Shown here in pieces: positions 10,194-20,123 of a stretch of 48,362 nucleotides of DNA (position 1 is the first letter of the stretch; each line of letters opens with the position of its first letter). The notes below the pieces were generated by a model, which ran no database searches, was not told the DNA's origin, and was given only the letters and a program-made list of their open reading frames with translations. This stretch comes from Streptomyces sp. NRRL WC-3618 (GTDB taxonomy: Bacteria > Actinomycetota > Actinomycetes > Streptomycetales > Streptomycetaceae). The stretch spans positions 1 through 48,362 of the forward strand of contig NZ_LGDW01000457.1 of NCBI RefSeq assembly GCF_001280005.1, written 5' to 3'. The translations under genes and the position numbers were made by a program.

Positions 10194-10338
10194 TCGGCCC
10201 TCCGCTTCTCGTCCGTTCCGGACAAGCCTCCTACCCAGTTTTCCACGATTGGCTCAGGTCGGTGTCGGCAGCGGCAACCGGCTGATCCTCGGATCCGGCG
10301 GGCCTTGCGGACCGAACCTGTCCGCAAGGAGGGCTAGC

Positions 10339-11499
10339 GTGCGGAGCATGCAGAACACGGCGAAGACGACCTCGACCACCGCACCCCCGGCCGGTTCACC
10401 CGCCCCCGTCCTCGGCCCCCGCGCCCTCAACCGGGCCACCCTCGCCCGGCAACTGCTGCTCACTCGGTCGCCGATGTCCGCCAAGGACGCCCTCGCGCAC
10501 CTCCTCGGCCTCCAGGCGCAGAACGTGAAGCCCCCGTACTACGCCCTCGCCGCCCGCCTCGACGGCTTCGTGCCCGAGGAACTGTCCCGGCTGATGGCCG
10601 ACCGGGAGGCCGTACGCATCGTCACCATGCGCTCGACCATCCACACCCACACCGCCGCCGACTGCCGCACCCTGCGACCGCTCGTCCAGCCCGCCATGGA
10701 CCGCGAACTCACCAACTTCCGCAAGGGACTTGTGGGCGTCGACCTCGACCGGCTGGCCGCCCTCGCCCGCGACCTCGTCGAGACCGAGCCGCGCACCATG
10801 AAGCAATTGCGCGAGGCGCTGCTCGTCGAGTGGCCGCACGCCGACCCGCAGTCCCTGTCGGTCGCCGCCCGCTGCCTTCTCCCGCTGGTCCAGGTCACCC
10901 CGCGCGGGCTGTGGGGCCGCAGCGGGCAGGTCGCCCTCACCACCGCCGAGCACTGGCTGGGCCGGGCGACCGCACCGGACCCGGCCTCGCTGCTGGAGCC
11001 GACCGTCCTGCGCTACCTGGCTGCCTTCGGCCCGGCCTCCGTGAAGGACATGCAGACCTGGGCCGGTCTGACCCGGCTGCGCGACGCCTTCGAACGTCTC
11101 CGCCCTCGCCTGCTCACCTTCCGGGACGAGCGCGGCACCGAGCTCTTCGACCTCCCCGACGCGCCCCGCCCCGACCCGGACACCCCGGCGCCGCCGCGGT
11201 TCCTGCCCGAGTTCGACAACCTGCTCCTCTCCCACGCCGACCGCACCCGGGTCGTCCCCGCCGACCTCAAGGGCCGTACCTGGACGGGCAACCAGGCGCA
11301 CCGCGCCCTGCTCGTCGACGGCTTCCTGGCCGGCCTCTGGCGTCTCGAGGACCGCACGCTCACCGTCGAGCCGTTCGGCGAGTTCACCAAGGACCAGTGG
11401 GCGGCGGTGACCGAGGAGGGGGAACGGATGCTCGCGGTGCTGCACGGGCCGGCGGCGTACGACATCCGGCTCGGGAGGGTCGTACCAGAACATGGATAG
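10339..11499 (+). CDS. Winged-helix DNA-binding domain protein (HTH_42 / YcaQ-like family)
   Basis: About 386 residues. I chose GTG 10339 because AAGGAGGG (10326-10333) sits 5 bp upstream; ATG 10348 would be 14 bp away. After a Pro/Thr-rich leader the family features follow: LNRATLARQLLL, LLGLQAQ, a central RIVTMRSTIH motif, and a C-terminal LPEFDNLLLSHADR and LVDGFLAG segment characteristic of HTH_42 proteins. Members include the YcaQ/AlkX DNA glycosylases that unhook crosslinks. The catalytic QxQ-type motif of that group may correspond to GLQAQ at about residue 65, but many actinobacterial members are simply annotated as winged-helix proteins. Cytosolic, probably monocistronic, with a terminator just downstream. 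Confidence 0.88.
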   Translation: MRSMQNTAKTTSTTAPPAGSPAPVLGPRALNRATLARQLLLTRSPMSAKDALAHLLGLQAQNVKPPYYALAARLDGFVPEELSRLMADREAVRIVTMRSTIHTHTAADCRTLRPLVQPAMDRELTNFRKGLVGVDLDRLAALARDLVETEPRTMKQLREALLVEWPHADPQSLSVAARCLLPLVQVTPRGLWGRSGQVALTTAEHWLGRATAPDPASLLEPTVLRYLAAFGPASVKDMQTWAGLTRLRDAFERLRPRLLTFRDERGTELFDLPDAPRPDPDTPAPPRFLPEFDNLLLSHADRTRVVPADLKGRTWTGNQAHRALLVDGFLAGLWRLEDRTLTVEPFGEFTKDQWAAVTEEGERMLAVLHGPAAYDIRLGRVVPEHG

Positions 11500-11500
11500 A

Positions 11501-11538
11501 GGGCGCTGCGGACCGCTCGTGGCCGGTCCGCAACGCCC
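11501..11538. terminator. Bidirectional hairpin between convergent genes
   Basis: Arms at 11501-11514 and 11525-11538 pair as GGGCGCTGCGGACC with GGTCCGCAACGCCC, with one mismatch. The hairpin lies between the winged-helix gene (+) ending at 11499 and the trypsin gene (-) ending at 11594. There is no T-tract, which is common for Streptomyces terminators. Confidence 0.65.
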
Positions 11539-11593
11539 CCTGGCATTCACCCGAGGGGTACTCGGGAGACTGTGGTGGCTGTACCTCTGGTGA

Positions 11594-12385
11594 TTACGAC
11601 GCGACCTGCGTCGCCACCAGGTTGGAGTAGGTGGTCAGCCGGGTGTAGAGCCCGGGGAAGCCGGCCGCAGCGCAGCCATCGCCCCAGGAAACTATTCCTG
11701 CCAGGACGCCGCCGATGATCAGCGGGCCGCCGCTGTCGCCCTGGCAGGAGTCAACGCCACCGGAGGTGAATCCGGCGCAGACCATGTCGCTCTTGATGTA
11801 GCGGGAGCCGTAAGAGCGGGTGCAGCTGGCGTCGGAGACCGTCGGGAGGGTCGCCGTGCGCAGCTGGTTGGAGGCGCTGCCGCCCGAGGAGGTGTCGCCC
11901 CAGCCGATGACGCGGGCGGTGGTGCCGGCCGCGTACACGCCGGTCTGGGACGAGGTGACGAACGGCGCCGTGGTGTACGGCATCGAGGTCGCGAGGGTCA
12001 GTACGGCCAGGTCGTCGCCCTGTTCGGCGCCGGTGTAGTCCGGGTGGATCCAGATCTTGGTGACCCGGCTGACCGTGCCGTTGGTGCCGTTGAGGAAGGT
12101 ACGGCCGCCGACGACTCTGACACTGCTCGTCGTCTCGTCGACCATGCAGTGGGCCGCGGTCACGACCTTGGTGGCCGAGACGAGGGTGCCACCGCAGAAC
12201 TGGTTCTGCGAGGCGTCCGTGATCTGCATGACGAACGGGTACGTCGCCGCGGTGGTCGTCGTACCGCCCACGATGGGCTGGGGTGCGGCGACCGCCGAGG
12301 GGGCGGCGATCAGCGCGGTCGACGCGGCGGCAGCGGTGGCCACCAGGACGGCGGCGGCCTTCTTGGCGCGGGTGAGCCCGAACAT
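11594..12385 (-). CDS. Secreted trypsin-like serine protease (S1 family)
   Basis: 263 residues from ATG 12385. A Sec signal peptide covers about residues 1-33 (basic MFGLTRAKK, Ala-rich core, cleavage near AVAAPQP). The short propeptide ends before IVGG, so activation to the mature N-terminus needs minimal trimming. The catalytic triad is H79 (TAAHC), D125 (DDLAVL) and S218 (GDSGGP). D212, six residues before the serine, sets trypsin specificity for Arg/Lys. This is the Streptomyces griseus trypsin type rather than the alpha-lytic or streptogrisin type, because the long pro-region is absent. Extracellular. It lies downstream of a LAL regulator gene on the same strand but has its own 294-bp upstream region. 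Confidence 0.95.
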   Translation of the reverse strand: MFGLTRAKKAAAVLVATAAAASTALIAAPSAVAAPQPIVGGTTTTAATYPFVMQITDASQNQFCGGTLVSATKVVTAAHCMVDETTSSVRVVGGRTFLNGTNGTVSRVTKIWIHPDYTGAEQGDDLAVLTLATSMPYTTAPFVTSSQTGVYAAGTTARVIGWGDTSSGGSASNQLRTATLPTVSDASCTRSYGSRYIKSDMVCAGFTSGGVDSCQGDSGGPLIIGGVLAGIVSWGDGCAAAGFPGLYTRLTTYSNLVATQVAS

Positions 12386-12527
12386 GGGTTCTCCTCTTGT
12401 GGGGATGCCGGTGGGGGGTCGCTCGGGTGTGGGGGGTTCTGCACGGGGCCTTGGAGCTGCTCCGTCTGCCCGGCGAGCGGCATATCCATAAGGTAGGAGC
12501 CAGTTAAGAGGCCTCCCAATGAGGGAA

Positions 12528-12538
12528 CCCCCTAGGGG
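12528..12538. promoter_or_regulatory. CCCCTAGGGG palindrome upstream of trypsin gene
   Basis: A perfect CCCCTAGGGG palindrome at 12529-12538, preceded by TCCCAA and followed by AGTTGGGGA, lies about 145 bp upstream of the trypsin ATG, within the 294-bp gap (12386-12679) separating it from the LAL regulator gene. It could be an operator for one of the neighbouring LuxR proteins. I see no other feature in this gap. Confidence 0.3.
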
Positions 12539-12679
12539 AGTTGGGGAGGGAAAACCCTCGGTCGTACGGGGTCGACGGCACGATACGGTGAGAGCCCGAA
12601 GACGGATTCCGCGCAGGCGCACAGCCGTACGGCGGCTACGCGTTACGGCGTATACGCGGGCGGCAGGGGTACGCGGGCG

Positions 12680-15514
12680 TCAGCCGGTGTGGCGTCCCGC
12701 CGCCAGCCGGACGATGTCGACTCGCGACCGGATCCCCAGCTTCCGGTACACCCGGGTGAGCGTCGCCTCGACCGTCTTGACGCTGATGAACAGGCGTCCG
12801 GCGATCTCGCGGTTGGTCGCGCCCTCCATGACGAGCGCCGCGACCTGACGTTCCATCGCGGCGAGCCCGTCGAGCGCGGCGAGCGCCTGCGGCCGCTGTA
12901 CGAACAGAGGCTGCGGCGCGGGATTCGGCACCGTGGCCGCGTCCACCCGGCGCAGCCAGGGCAGCGCGCGGGAACGTCTGAACAGACGCGCCGCCTCGTC
13001 GTACGACGTGGGGGCGGGCGTGGCACCCGGCACCGGCGGGCCGGTGCGCAGCTCGGCCAGGGCGAGGGCGGCGCGCGCCTCCTCGAGTCCGTAGCCGAGT
13101 TTGGCCAGCCGGTCCTGCGCGGACGTCAACTGGGCGAGAGCCGCCTCGTGTTCGCCGCGCGCGGCGCGTACCAGAGCCTCCGCCCGGTCGAGCACCGCGA
13201 GCACGCTCTCGCGCCCCAGCCGCAGCGCGTGCGCGCGGGAGACGTCGATGACCTCCTGCGCCTCGTCCAGCTCGCCCACGCGGACCAGGGCCTCCGCGAG
13301 GTCGCCCTGCCAGCGTCCGCGGGCCGGGTCGTCGACGCCGAGATCGTGCTCCAACTCCCGTGCCCGGCGCAGCGACTGCACGGCGCCCGGCGCGTCCCCG
13401 GCCACCAGCCGGGCGTATCCCAGGGCCGCCTGGGCCCGGGACAGATAGATCAGGTCGCCGTTCTCCTCGGCGTGCTCGACCGACTCCCGGGCCAGCGCCA
13501 GCGCCCGGTCCACGTCGCCGCCGGACGCCTCGGCCAGCGCGGCGAGCATCGCGGAGGCGACCTCGCCGATACCGGTGTCCCGGGCCAGCCGCAGGCTCTC
13601 CCGGGCCAGGTCGAGCGCCCGGCCGCAGTGCCCGCAGCGCAGTTCGGTCTCGGCCAGGCCGCGCAGGAAGTGCACCTCGCTCTCGACCGATCCGCGCCGG
13701 CGCACCTCGCGCAGCAGCGTGGTGATGGTGGCCCGTGCCTCCGGCAGCTGGTCGCTCATGATCAGCCAGCGGAACCGGGCCGTACCGATGCCGTTGTGAT
13801 GGACGGTCACCTGCGGGTCCTGGGGCTCCCTCAGCGCGCGCTTGATCGTCGCGGGCGCGTCCGGGTGGCCCATCAGGGTCTCGGTCTGGGCCTGGAAGGA
13901 GAGCGACATCAGCTCCGTGTACCGGTCGCCGCCCCGCTCGGCGAGTTCAGCCGCGCGCGCCGCCTCCTCGCGGCACTCGGCGAAGTTGCCCTCCACGAGG
14001 AGCGCCCGCCAGGCCAGTTGGTAGTGGATCAGGGCGAGCAGCCGTGGGTCGTCGCCCGCGTCGGCCAGCGCCTGCGGGAAGACGGCGTCGACCTCCGTCA
14101 TGGCGTGGCCCGCGGTGTCGATCACGATGATCCAGGCCCGCACCCGCTGCGCGGGAACCGTGCTCCGGGCGAGCACCTGGCGGGCGATGTCCCGGGCGAG
14201 ATCCAGCTCACCGGCGGTGATCGCGTCCTCGGCGGCCCGCAACCGGTGCTCGTCGGGGTTGGGCACGCCGTCGGCCGGGGTGTACCGGGCGGCGAGCAGC
14301 CCGAGCGAGGAGGCCACCGTCGGTGCTCCGCGGTCCCGGGCCAGCGCGGCGGCCTCGGCGAGGCGGGCGGCCACCTGCGGATCCGTGCCGTCGGTGGCCA
14401 GGGCGAGGTGCCGGGCCCGCTCTATGGGGTCGGACGCGGCCGTGGACAGCGCGGCGTGCGCGGCCCGGCGTTCCTGGGCGCTCGCCTCCGCGTACAGCGC
14501 CGCCGAGACGAGGGGATGAGCGAACCGTACGGCCGGGCCCTCGGGTTCCGTGGCCAGCAGGCCGAGGGCGGCGGCCTGGGCTGTCTCGGCCTCGGCGTTC
14601 TTCCGGCCCGCCGCGTGCAGCAGGGCCAGCGTGGGGCGGGCGCCGGCGCTCACCACGAGGAGGGTGCGACGGGCGTCGTCGGACAGCATCTCCAGGCGGC
14701 TGAGGACCAGGGCGCGCAGCGAGGTCGGCACGGGCAGCGGCTCGCCCGGGCGCGGGGGAGTGGGGTTCTCGGCCAGGGCCCGGCCCAGTTCGAGGGCGTA
14801 GAGCGGGTTGCCGGCGCTGGTGCGGTGGATCTCGCGCACCGTCGAACGCGGGAGGGCGTAGCCCCGGTGCTCCAGGAGGGTCTCCACCTGGGAGCGGGTC
14901 AGCGGGTTGACCCGAACGGCCAGGGTGTCCGGTGTGGACGCGCGTAGATAGCGGTCGTACTCCTGTCCGTCCACTGTCCGTCCCGCGAACACCATCCGGA
15001 CGGGGTCGTCGCCGAGGCGGCGGGCGGCGAAACCGAGGAGTTCGGTGCTCGCGCTGTCCAGCCACTGGAGGTCGTCGGCGACCACGAGGACGGGGCCCTT
15101 GGCGGCCAGCGCGCGCAGTGCGGACAGCACGGCCAGCCGCAGTGCGAGGCCGTCGCGCTGGAGGGTGGACTCGCCCCGGCCGGTGAGCGCCGCCTCCAGG
15201 GCGACACGCTGCGCTACGGGCAACTGGCCGGACACCTCGTCGAGGGCGAGCCCCAGGAGGTCGGCCAGCGCGAGGAAGGGGAGATGGGATTCGGACTCGG
15301 TGGCGGAGCAGCGCAACACGGTCCGTGCCGATTCGCCGTATTCCGCGGCCAATGTCCGCAGGACGGTCGACTTTCCTATTCCGGCCGGTCCGTGCAGCAG
15401 CACGCTGCCGCCGCGCGAGAGCTGCTCGCGCGCTGCCGCGAGTGCGTCCTCCCGACCTATGAGCAGGTCAGAGCGGCCTCGGCCAGACTCCTGGAAGTCC
15501 CGTCGCACGGTCAC
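12680..15514 (-). CDS. LAL-type LuxR family transcriptional regulator with AAA ATPase domain
   Basis: 944 residues from GTG 15514, chosen because AGGAGGGG (15519-15526) lies just upstream; the frame is open another 16 codons but without an RBS. Walker A is GPAGIGKST at about residues 42-50, and a Walker B-like VLVVADDLQWLD is at about 152-163. A long helical TPR-like region follows, and a C-terminal LuxR HTH (REIAGRLFISVKTVEATLTR) covers about residues 880-940. This is the large ATP-binding LuxR (LAL/MalT-like) architecture: nucleotide- and ligand-dependent activators. It is downstream of another LuxR-type gene (15696-16532), same strand, 181 bp apart. A role in regulating the nearby trypsin gene or the acyl-CoA synthetases is possible but unproven. 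Confidence 0.93.
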   Translation of the reverse strand: MTVRRDFQESGRGRSDLLIGREDALAAAREQLSRGGSVLLHGPAGIGKSTVLRTLAAEYGESARTVLRCSATESESHLPFLALADLLGLALDEVSGQLPVAQRVALEAALTGRGESTLQRDGLALRLAVLSALRALAAKGPVLVVADDLQWLDSASTELLGFAARRLGDDPVRMVFAGRTVDGQEYDRYLRASTPDTLAVRVNPLTRSQVETLLEHRGYALPRSTVREIHRTSAGNPLYALELGRALAENPTPPRPGEPLPVPTSLRALVLSRLEMLSDDARRTLLVVSAGARPTLALLHAAGRKNAEAETAQAAALGLLATEPEGPAVRFAHPLVSAALYAEASAQERRAAHAALSTAASDPIERARHLALATDGTDPQVAARLAEAAALARDRGAPTVASSLGLLAARYTPADGVPNPDEHRLRAAEDAITAGELDLARDIARQVLARSTVPAQRVRAWIIVIDTAGHAMTEVDAVFPQALADAGDDPRLLALIHYQLAWRALLVEGNFAECREEAARAAELAERGGDRYTELMSLSFQAQTETLMGHPDAPATIKRALREPQDPQVTVHHNGIGTARFRWLIMSDQLPEARATITTLLREVRRRGSVESEVHFLRGLAETELRCGHCGRALDLARESLRLARDTGIGEVASAMLAALAEASGGDVDRALALARESVEHAEENGDLIYLSRAQAALGYARLVAGDAPGAVQSLRRARELEHDLGVDDPARGRWQGDLAEALVRVGELDEAQEVIDVSRAHALRLGRESVLAVLDRAEALVRAARGEHEAALAQLTSAQDRLAKLGYGLEEARAALALAELRTGPPVPGATPAPTSYDEAARLFRRSRALPWLRRVDAATVPNPAPQPLFVQRPQALAALDGLAAMERQVAALVMEGATNREIAGRLFISVKTVEATLTRVYRKLGIRSRVDIVRLAAGRHTG

Positions 15515-15695
15515 CGCTCCCCTCCTGTGTCGTGTGGGGCCCAATATTAGGCAACAGATCATTGAATTTCCGGCCGGTGACGCGGAGAGCCGAATAACAG
15601 GACGGTAGCGGCATGGGGAAATTCAAGGCATCAGTGAATGAATGCACCGTATACGTGTGCGGAGCGTGACGCCACAGCCCTGTGCGCGGGGGCTC

Positions 15696-16532
15696 TCACG
15701 GCAGCAGCCCAGCCCGCCGCGCCGCCACCACCGCCTCCCCGCGCGAGTGGGCGCCCAGCCTGCGCATCGCCGAGCGCAGATAGCCCTTCACCGTCTCCGG
15801 ACGCAGCCCCAGCCGCTCCGCGGCGACCGCGTTGGACGCCCCCGAGGCGACACACGCCAGGACGTCCAGCTCCCGGGGCGCGAGCTCGACCCCGTCCACG
15901 GGCCGCCCGGCGGCCAGCAGACCGCACGCGTCCAGCAGCGCGCCCCGCAGCGCCGGGTCGGCGATCCGCGGCGCCAGCGCGCGCAGCGCCGCGTGCGCCT
16001 CCCGCACCTGCTCCCACGCCCCGTCACCTGGCCGTACAGCGTGGGCGGGCTCCGGCCGCGCCGCCGCCAGCAGCTCCCGCGCGTGGTCCCGCACGACCAG
16101 CGCCTGCTCCACGTCCCGGGCCGCCTCGACCGCCGCGCCGATCAGCCGGTCACCGAGCGGCTGGGCCGTGCGCAGGGCGCCGTACAGAACACCGCGCACC
16201 CGGCGCCGTACGACGACCGGGACCGCCACCACCGAGCGCAGGCCCTCGGCGGCGACCGGGATGTCGTACTCGTGGGTGATCTGCCGGGAGACGGAGTAGT
16301 CCGTCACCGCGCACGGGCGGGCCAGGGCCACCGTCTTGCCGCCCAGGCCGTTACCCGCGGTCACCGCGAGCGCGCGCAGCGCCTGGGTGGCTGTGCCGCT
16401 CAGTTCGCTGATGCGCATGTGCCGGTGCCCGGGTTCCACCAGCCCGCCGAAGGCGACCGGCAGCCCCGTCGCCCGCCGCAGCCGGACGAGCGCCCGCCGC
16501 ACCTCAGCCGCCTCGGCCGTGTCTGCTGCCAC
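15696..16532 (-). CDS. GAF-like sensor LuxR family regulator
   Basis: 278 residues from GTG 16532, behind GGAGGG. The N-terminal two-thirds resemble a GAF sensory domain (GLGGKTVALARPCAVTDYS, LRSVVAVPVVVRRRVRGVLYG). The C-terminal 60 residues form a LuxR HTH (LAPRELDVLACVASGASNA, LGLRPETVKGYLRSAMRRLG). In actinobacteria such regulators are typically encoded beside acyl-CoA synthetase, acyl-CoA dehydrogenase or aromatic-catabolism genes. Here the gene is divergent from an acyl-CoA synthetase pair, with a perfect-arm inverted repeat between them, so autoregulation and control of that operon are likely. Cytosolic. Confidence 0.9.
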   Translation of the reverse strand: MAADTAEAAEVRRALVRLRRATGLPVAFGGLVEPGHRHMRISELSGTATQALRALAVTAGNGLGGKTVALARPCAVTDYSVSRQITHEYDIPVAAEGLRSVVAVPVVVRRRVRGVLYGALRTAQPLGDRLIGAAVEAARDVEQALVVRDHARELLAAARPEPAHAVRPGDGAWEQVREAHAALRALAPRIADPALRGALLDACGLLAAGRPVDGVELAPRELDVLACVASGASNAVAAERLGLRPETVKGYLRSAMRRLGAHSRGEAVVAARRAGLLP

Positions 16533-16596
16533 CTCGTCCCTCCTTCGTCGCGGCCCGCTCGTGGTGCGTTCGCGGTGTGTTCGCCGTCGTACGTCG

Positions 16597-16621
16597 CACT
16601 CACCCCCGTTCGGGGGTAGTG
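16597..16621. promoter_or_regulatory. Probable operator: inverted repeat between LuxR gene and acyl-CoA synthetases
   Basis: Arms CACTCACCCCCG (16597-16608) and CGGGGGTAGTG (16611-16621) are mirror complements around TT, with one unpaired C. The repeat sits 65 bp upstream of the regulator start and 69 bp upstream of the acyl-CoA synthetase ATG, centrally in the divergent intergenic region. The likely ligand is the adjacent LuxR protein. Confidence 0.55.
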
Positions 16622-16689
16622 AGACCCGCATCACGGATTACACGATGTCAGAGTGTCGCCCGGCAATGGTCCGGGACCGAGGAGGACTG

Positions 16690-18360
16690 ATGACGACGGT
16701 GACCGAGCACTTCCGCGAGGCGCGGGACTTCCTGCTGACCCATCGCGAGGACTACGCCACCGCGTACGAGGGTTTCCGCTGGCCCCGCCCCGAGCGCTTC
16801 AACTGGGCCCTGGACTGGTTCGACGTCATCGCGGAGGGGAACGACCGCACGGCCCTGCACATCGTCGAGGAGGACGGCTCCGAGGCGAGGGTGTCCTTCG
16901 CCGAGATGTCGGCCCGCTCCGACCGGGTCGCCAACTGGCTGCGCGGGCTCGGGATCCGCCAGGAGGACCGCGTCCTCGTCATGCTCGGCAACCAGGTCGA
17001 ACTGTGGGAGACGGCCCTCGCCGCCATGAAGATCGGCGCCGTCGTCATCCCCGCCACCCCGCTGCTCGGCCCCGCCGACCTGCGCGACCGGGTGGAGCGC
17101 GGCCGGATCGCCCACGTCCTGGTCCGCGCCGAGGACACAGGCAAGTTCGACGAGGTGCCCGGCCCCTACACCCGGATCGCGGTGGGCGGCGCCCCCGAGG
17201 GCTGGCGGCCGTACGAGGACGCCTACGACGCGCCCGCGCAGTTCACCCCGGACGGCCCCACCCACGCCGACGACCCCCTGATGCTCTACTTCACGTCGGG
17301 CACGACCGCCCGCCCCAAACTCGTCGAACACACGCACGCCTCGTACCCCATCGGGCACCTGGCGACCATGTACTGGATCGGCCTCAAGCCCGGCGACGTG
17401 CACCTGAACATCTCCTCGCCCGGCTGGGCCAAGCACGCCTGGTCCAACCTCTTCGCGCCCTGGAACGCGGAGGCGACCGTCTTCATCCACAACTACACGC
17501 GCTTCGACGCCGGCCGGCTGATGGCGGAGATGGACCGCGCGGGCGTCACCTCCTTCTGCGCCCCGCCGACCGTCTGGCGCCTGCTCATCCAGGCCGACCT
17601 GACCCAGCTGCGCACCCCGCCGCGCGAGGTCGTGGCCGCCGGGGAGCCGCTCAACCCCGAGGTCATCGAACAGGTGCGCCGCTTCTGGGGTGTCACGATC
17701 CGGGACGGCTTCGGCCAGACGGAGACCGCCGTGCAGGTCTCCAACAGCCCCGGCCAGCCGCTGAAGACGGGCTCCATGGGCCGCCCGAGCCCCGGCTACC
17801 AGGTCGTCCTCCTCGACCCCGTCTCGGGCGAACCGGGCGCGACCGAGGGCGAGATCGCGCTCGACCTCTCCACCCACCCGGTCGGCGTGATGACCGGCTA
17901 CCACGGCGACGCCGACCGCACGGCGGAGGCGATGGCCGGCGGTTTCTACCGCACCGGGGACATCGGCTCGCGCGACACGGACGGCTACATCACCTACGTC
18001 GGCCGGGCCGACGACGTCTTCAAGGCGTCCGACTACAAGATCTCCCCCTTCGAGCTGGAGAGCGCGCTGCTCGAACACGAGGCGGTCGCGGAGGCCGCCG
18101 TCGTCCCCGCGCCGGACGCACTGCGCCTCGCCGTACCGAAGGCGTACATCGTGCTCGCGGCGGGCTGGGAGCCGGGACCCGACACCGCGAAGGTGCTGTT
18201 CGAGCACAGCCGCGAGGTCCTCGCCCCCTACAAGCGCCTGCGCCGCCTGGAGTTCGCCGACCTCCCCAAGACGGTGTCCGGCAAGATCCGCCGCATCGAA
18301 CTGCGCGAGGCGACGGCGGCGGGCTCGGCGGACGAGTACCGCGAGGAGGACTTCCGGTGA
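16690..18360 (+). CDS. AMP-binding acyl-CoA synthetase, benzoate/medium-chain type
   Basis: 556 residues from ATG 16690, behind GGAGGA. The adenylate-forming signature [11 protein letters not shown] is at about residue 200, the A5-type motif DGFGQTETA at about residue 338, YRTGDIG at about 420, and the C-terminal KTVSGKIRR with the catalytic Lys near residue 532. The protein activates a carboxylate to acyl-AMP and then acyl-CoA. The [14 protein letters not shown] segment resembles the benzoate-CoA ligase and medium-chain acyl-CoA synthetase group rather than long-chain FadD. The stop overlaps the next synthetase gene by 4 bp (GTGA), so both are translated together and probably act on a shared set of acids. 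Confidence 0.92.
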   Translation: MTTVTEHFREARDFLLTHREDYATAYEGFRWPRPERFNWALDWFDVIAEGNDRTALHIVEEDGSEARVSFAEMSARSDRVANWLRGLGIRQEDRVLVMLGNQVELWETALAAMKIGAVVIPATPLLGPADLRDRVERGRIAHVLVRAEDTGKFDEVPGPYTRIAVGGAPEGWRPYEDAYDAPAQFTPDGPTHADDPLMLYFTSGTTARPKLVEHTHASYPIGHLATMYWIGLKPGDVHLNISSPGWAKHAWSNLFAPWNAEATVFIHNYTRFDAGRLMAEMDRAGVTSFCAPPTVWRLLIQADLTQLRTPPREVVAAGEPLNPEVIEQVRRFWGVTIRDGFGQTETAVQVSNSPGQPLKTGSMGRPSPGYQVVLLDPVSGEPGATEGEIALDLSTHPVGVMTGYHGDADRTAEAMAGGFYRTGDIGSRDTDGYITYVGRADDVFKASDYKISPFELESALLEHEAVAEAAVVPAPDALRLAVPKAYIVLAAGWEPGPDTAKVLFEHSREVLAPYKRLRRLEFADLPKTVSGKIRRIELREATAAGSADEYREEDFR

Positions 18361-19943
18361 CCTCGTACAGCCACGGAACCGGTACGACCCCGCTGCTCGG
18401 CGACACCATCGGCGCCAACCTCGACCGGACGGTCGCCGCCTGGCCGGACCGCGAGGCGCTCGTCGACGTACCGTCGGGACGTCGCTGGACCTACGCACAA
18501 CTCGCCGCCGACATCGACGAGTTGGCGTACGCGATGGTCGCCTCCGGGGTCGCCAAGGGGGACCGGGTGGGGATCTGGGCGGTCAACTGCCCCGAGTGGG
18601 TGCTCGTCCAGTACGCCACCGCGCGCATCGGCGCGATCATGGTGAACATCAACCCGGCGTACCGCACGCACGAGGTCGAGTACGTCCTCAAGCAGGCCGG
18701 CGTCCGTCTGCTCTTCGCCTCCGTCGCTCACAAGACCAGCGACTACCGCGCCATGGTCGGACAAGTGCGGGGCAACTGCCCGGAGTTGCGCGAGGTCGTC
18801 CACTTCGGCGATCCGAGCTGGGCGGCGCTGCTCGAACGGGGCACCCCGGGCGCCTCGTTCGAGGAACTGTCCTGTGACGACCCGATCAACATCCAGTACA
18901 CCTCGGGCACGACGGGCTTCCCGAAGGGCGCCACGCTCTCCCACCACAACATTCTCAACAACGGTTATTTCGTGGGTGAGTTGCTCGCCTACACGGAACA
19001 GGACCGAGTATGTGTCCCAGTGCCCTTCTACCACTGCTTCGGCATGGTGATGGGCAACCTGGCGGCCACCTCGCACGGCGCGTGCGTCGTGATCCCGGCC
19101 CCGTCCTTCGAACCGGCGGCGACTCTGCGGGCGGTGGCCCAGGAGCGCTGCACCTCGCTGTACGGCGTACCGACCATGTTCATCGCGGAGCTGAACCTCC
19201 CCGACTTCGCGACGTACGACCTGTCGTCCCTGCGCACCGGCATCATGGCGGGCTCGCCCTGCCCCGTCGAGGTGATGAAACGGGTGGTCGCCGAGATGCA
19301 CATGGCCGAGGTGTCCATCTGCTACGGCATGACGGAGACCTCCCCGGTCTCCCTGCAGACCCGCCGGGACGACGACCTCGAACACCGCACCGGCACGGTT
19401 GGCAGGGTCCTGCCGCACATCGAGGTCAAGGTCGTCGACCCGGCGACCGGAGTGACCCAACCCCGGGGCAGCACGGGGGAGTTGTGCACGCGCGGCTACA
19501 GCGTGATGCTCGGCTACTGGCAACAGCCCGAGAAGACGGCCGAGTCGGTCGACGCCGCCCGCTGGATGCACACCGGCGACCTCGCGACGATGCGCGAGGA
19601 CGGCTACGTCGAGATCGTCGGCCGCATCAAGGACATGATCATCCGGGGTGGCGAGAACATCTACCCGCGCGAGATCGAGGAGTTCCTGTACGGCCATCCG
19701 AAGATCGCCGACGTCCAGGTGGTCGGGGTACCGCACGAGCGGTACGGCGAGGAGGTTCTCGCCTGCGTCATCCCGCGCGAGGAGACCGAACCACTCACCC
19801 TCGCCGAGCTACGGGCCTTCTGCGAGGACCGGTTGGCCCACTACAAGATCCCGACCCGGCTACGCCTGCTGGACGCCTTCCCGATGACGGTGTCGGGCAA
19901 GGTACGCAAGGTGGAGCTGCGGGAGACGTACGCCGGGGAGTGA
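18357..19943 (+). CDS. AMP-binding fatty-acyl-CoA synthetase (FadD-like)
   Basis: 528 residues from GTG 18357, which overlaps the preceding stop. Motifs in order: [12 protein letters not shown] at about residue 181, CYGMTETSP at about 322, MHTGDLA at about 404, a hinge region [15 protein letters not shown], and TVSGKVRK with the catalytic Lys near 515. The sequence fits the broad acyl-CoA synthetase family acting on medium or branched fatty acids. Two consecutive ligases of different subtypes suggest a catabolic operon for carboxylic acids controlled by the divergent LuxR protein; no dehydrogenase or hydratase gene follows, since the next gene is on the other strand. Confidence 0.92.
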   Translation: MTSYSHGTGTTPLLGDTIGANLDRTVAAWPDREALVDVPSGRRWTYAQLAADIDELAYAMVASGVAKGDRVGIWAVNCPEWVLVQYATARIGAIMVNINPAYRTHEVEYVLKQAGVRLLFASVAHKTSDYRAMVGQVRGNCPELREVVHFGDPSWAALLERGTPGASFEELSCDDPINIQYTSGTTGFPKGATLSHHNILNNGYFVGELLAYTEQDRVCVPVPFYHCFGMVMGNLAATSHGACVVIPAPSFEPAATLRAVAQERCTSLYGVPTMFIAELNLPDFATYDLSSLRTGIMAGSPCPVEVMKRVVAEMHMAEVSICYGMTETSPVSLQTRRDDDLEHRTGTVGRVLPHIEVKVVDPATGVTQPRGSTGELCTRGYSVMLGYWQQPEKTAESVDAARWMHTGDLATMREDGYVEIVGRIKDMIIRGGENIYPREIEEFLYGHPKIADVQVVGVPHERYGEEVLACVIPREETEPLTLAELRAFCEDRLAHYKIPTRLRLLDAFPMTVSGKVRKVELRETYAGE

Positions 19944-20040
19944 ACGGGGTGACGTCCGCCGGTCAGGGCCCGCGCATGCGGACGCGGGGCCGGCGATCGA
20001 GGCCGTGCTAGGCCTCCGCCGGAGGGGCAGTGCGGGTGGG

Positions 20041-20100
20041 TCGGTTCGCTGCGGCGCCGCCGTGGCCGGTCGCGCAGTTCCCCGCGCCCCTGAGGGGCGC
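20041..20100. repeat. Dispersed Streptomyces intergenic repeat ending in a hairpin
   Basis: This 60-bp stretch contains the GGTCGCGCAGTTCCCCGCGC text that recurs in intergenic regions of many Streptomyces genomes, ending in GCGCCCC-TGA-GGGGCGC (20084-20100), a stable short hairpin. It lies between the convergent acyl-CoA synthetase and zinc-ribbon protein genes and can serve as a terminator for both. Recognition as a dispersed repeat is from memory of the genus; only one copy is in this window. Confidence 0.55.
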
Positions 20101-20123
20101 TGCCCGCAAGGCTGTTGACGGTC

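Noticed and set aside
16648..19736. Large minus-strand frames opposite both acyl-CoA synthetases
   Set aside because: The + strand genes have all adenylate-forming motifs; the reverse frames show none.
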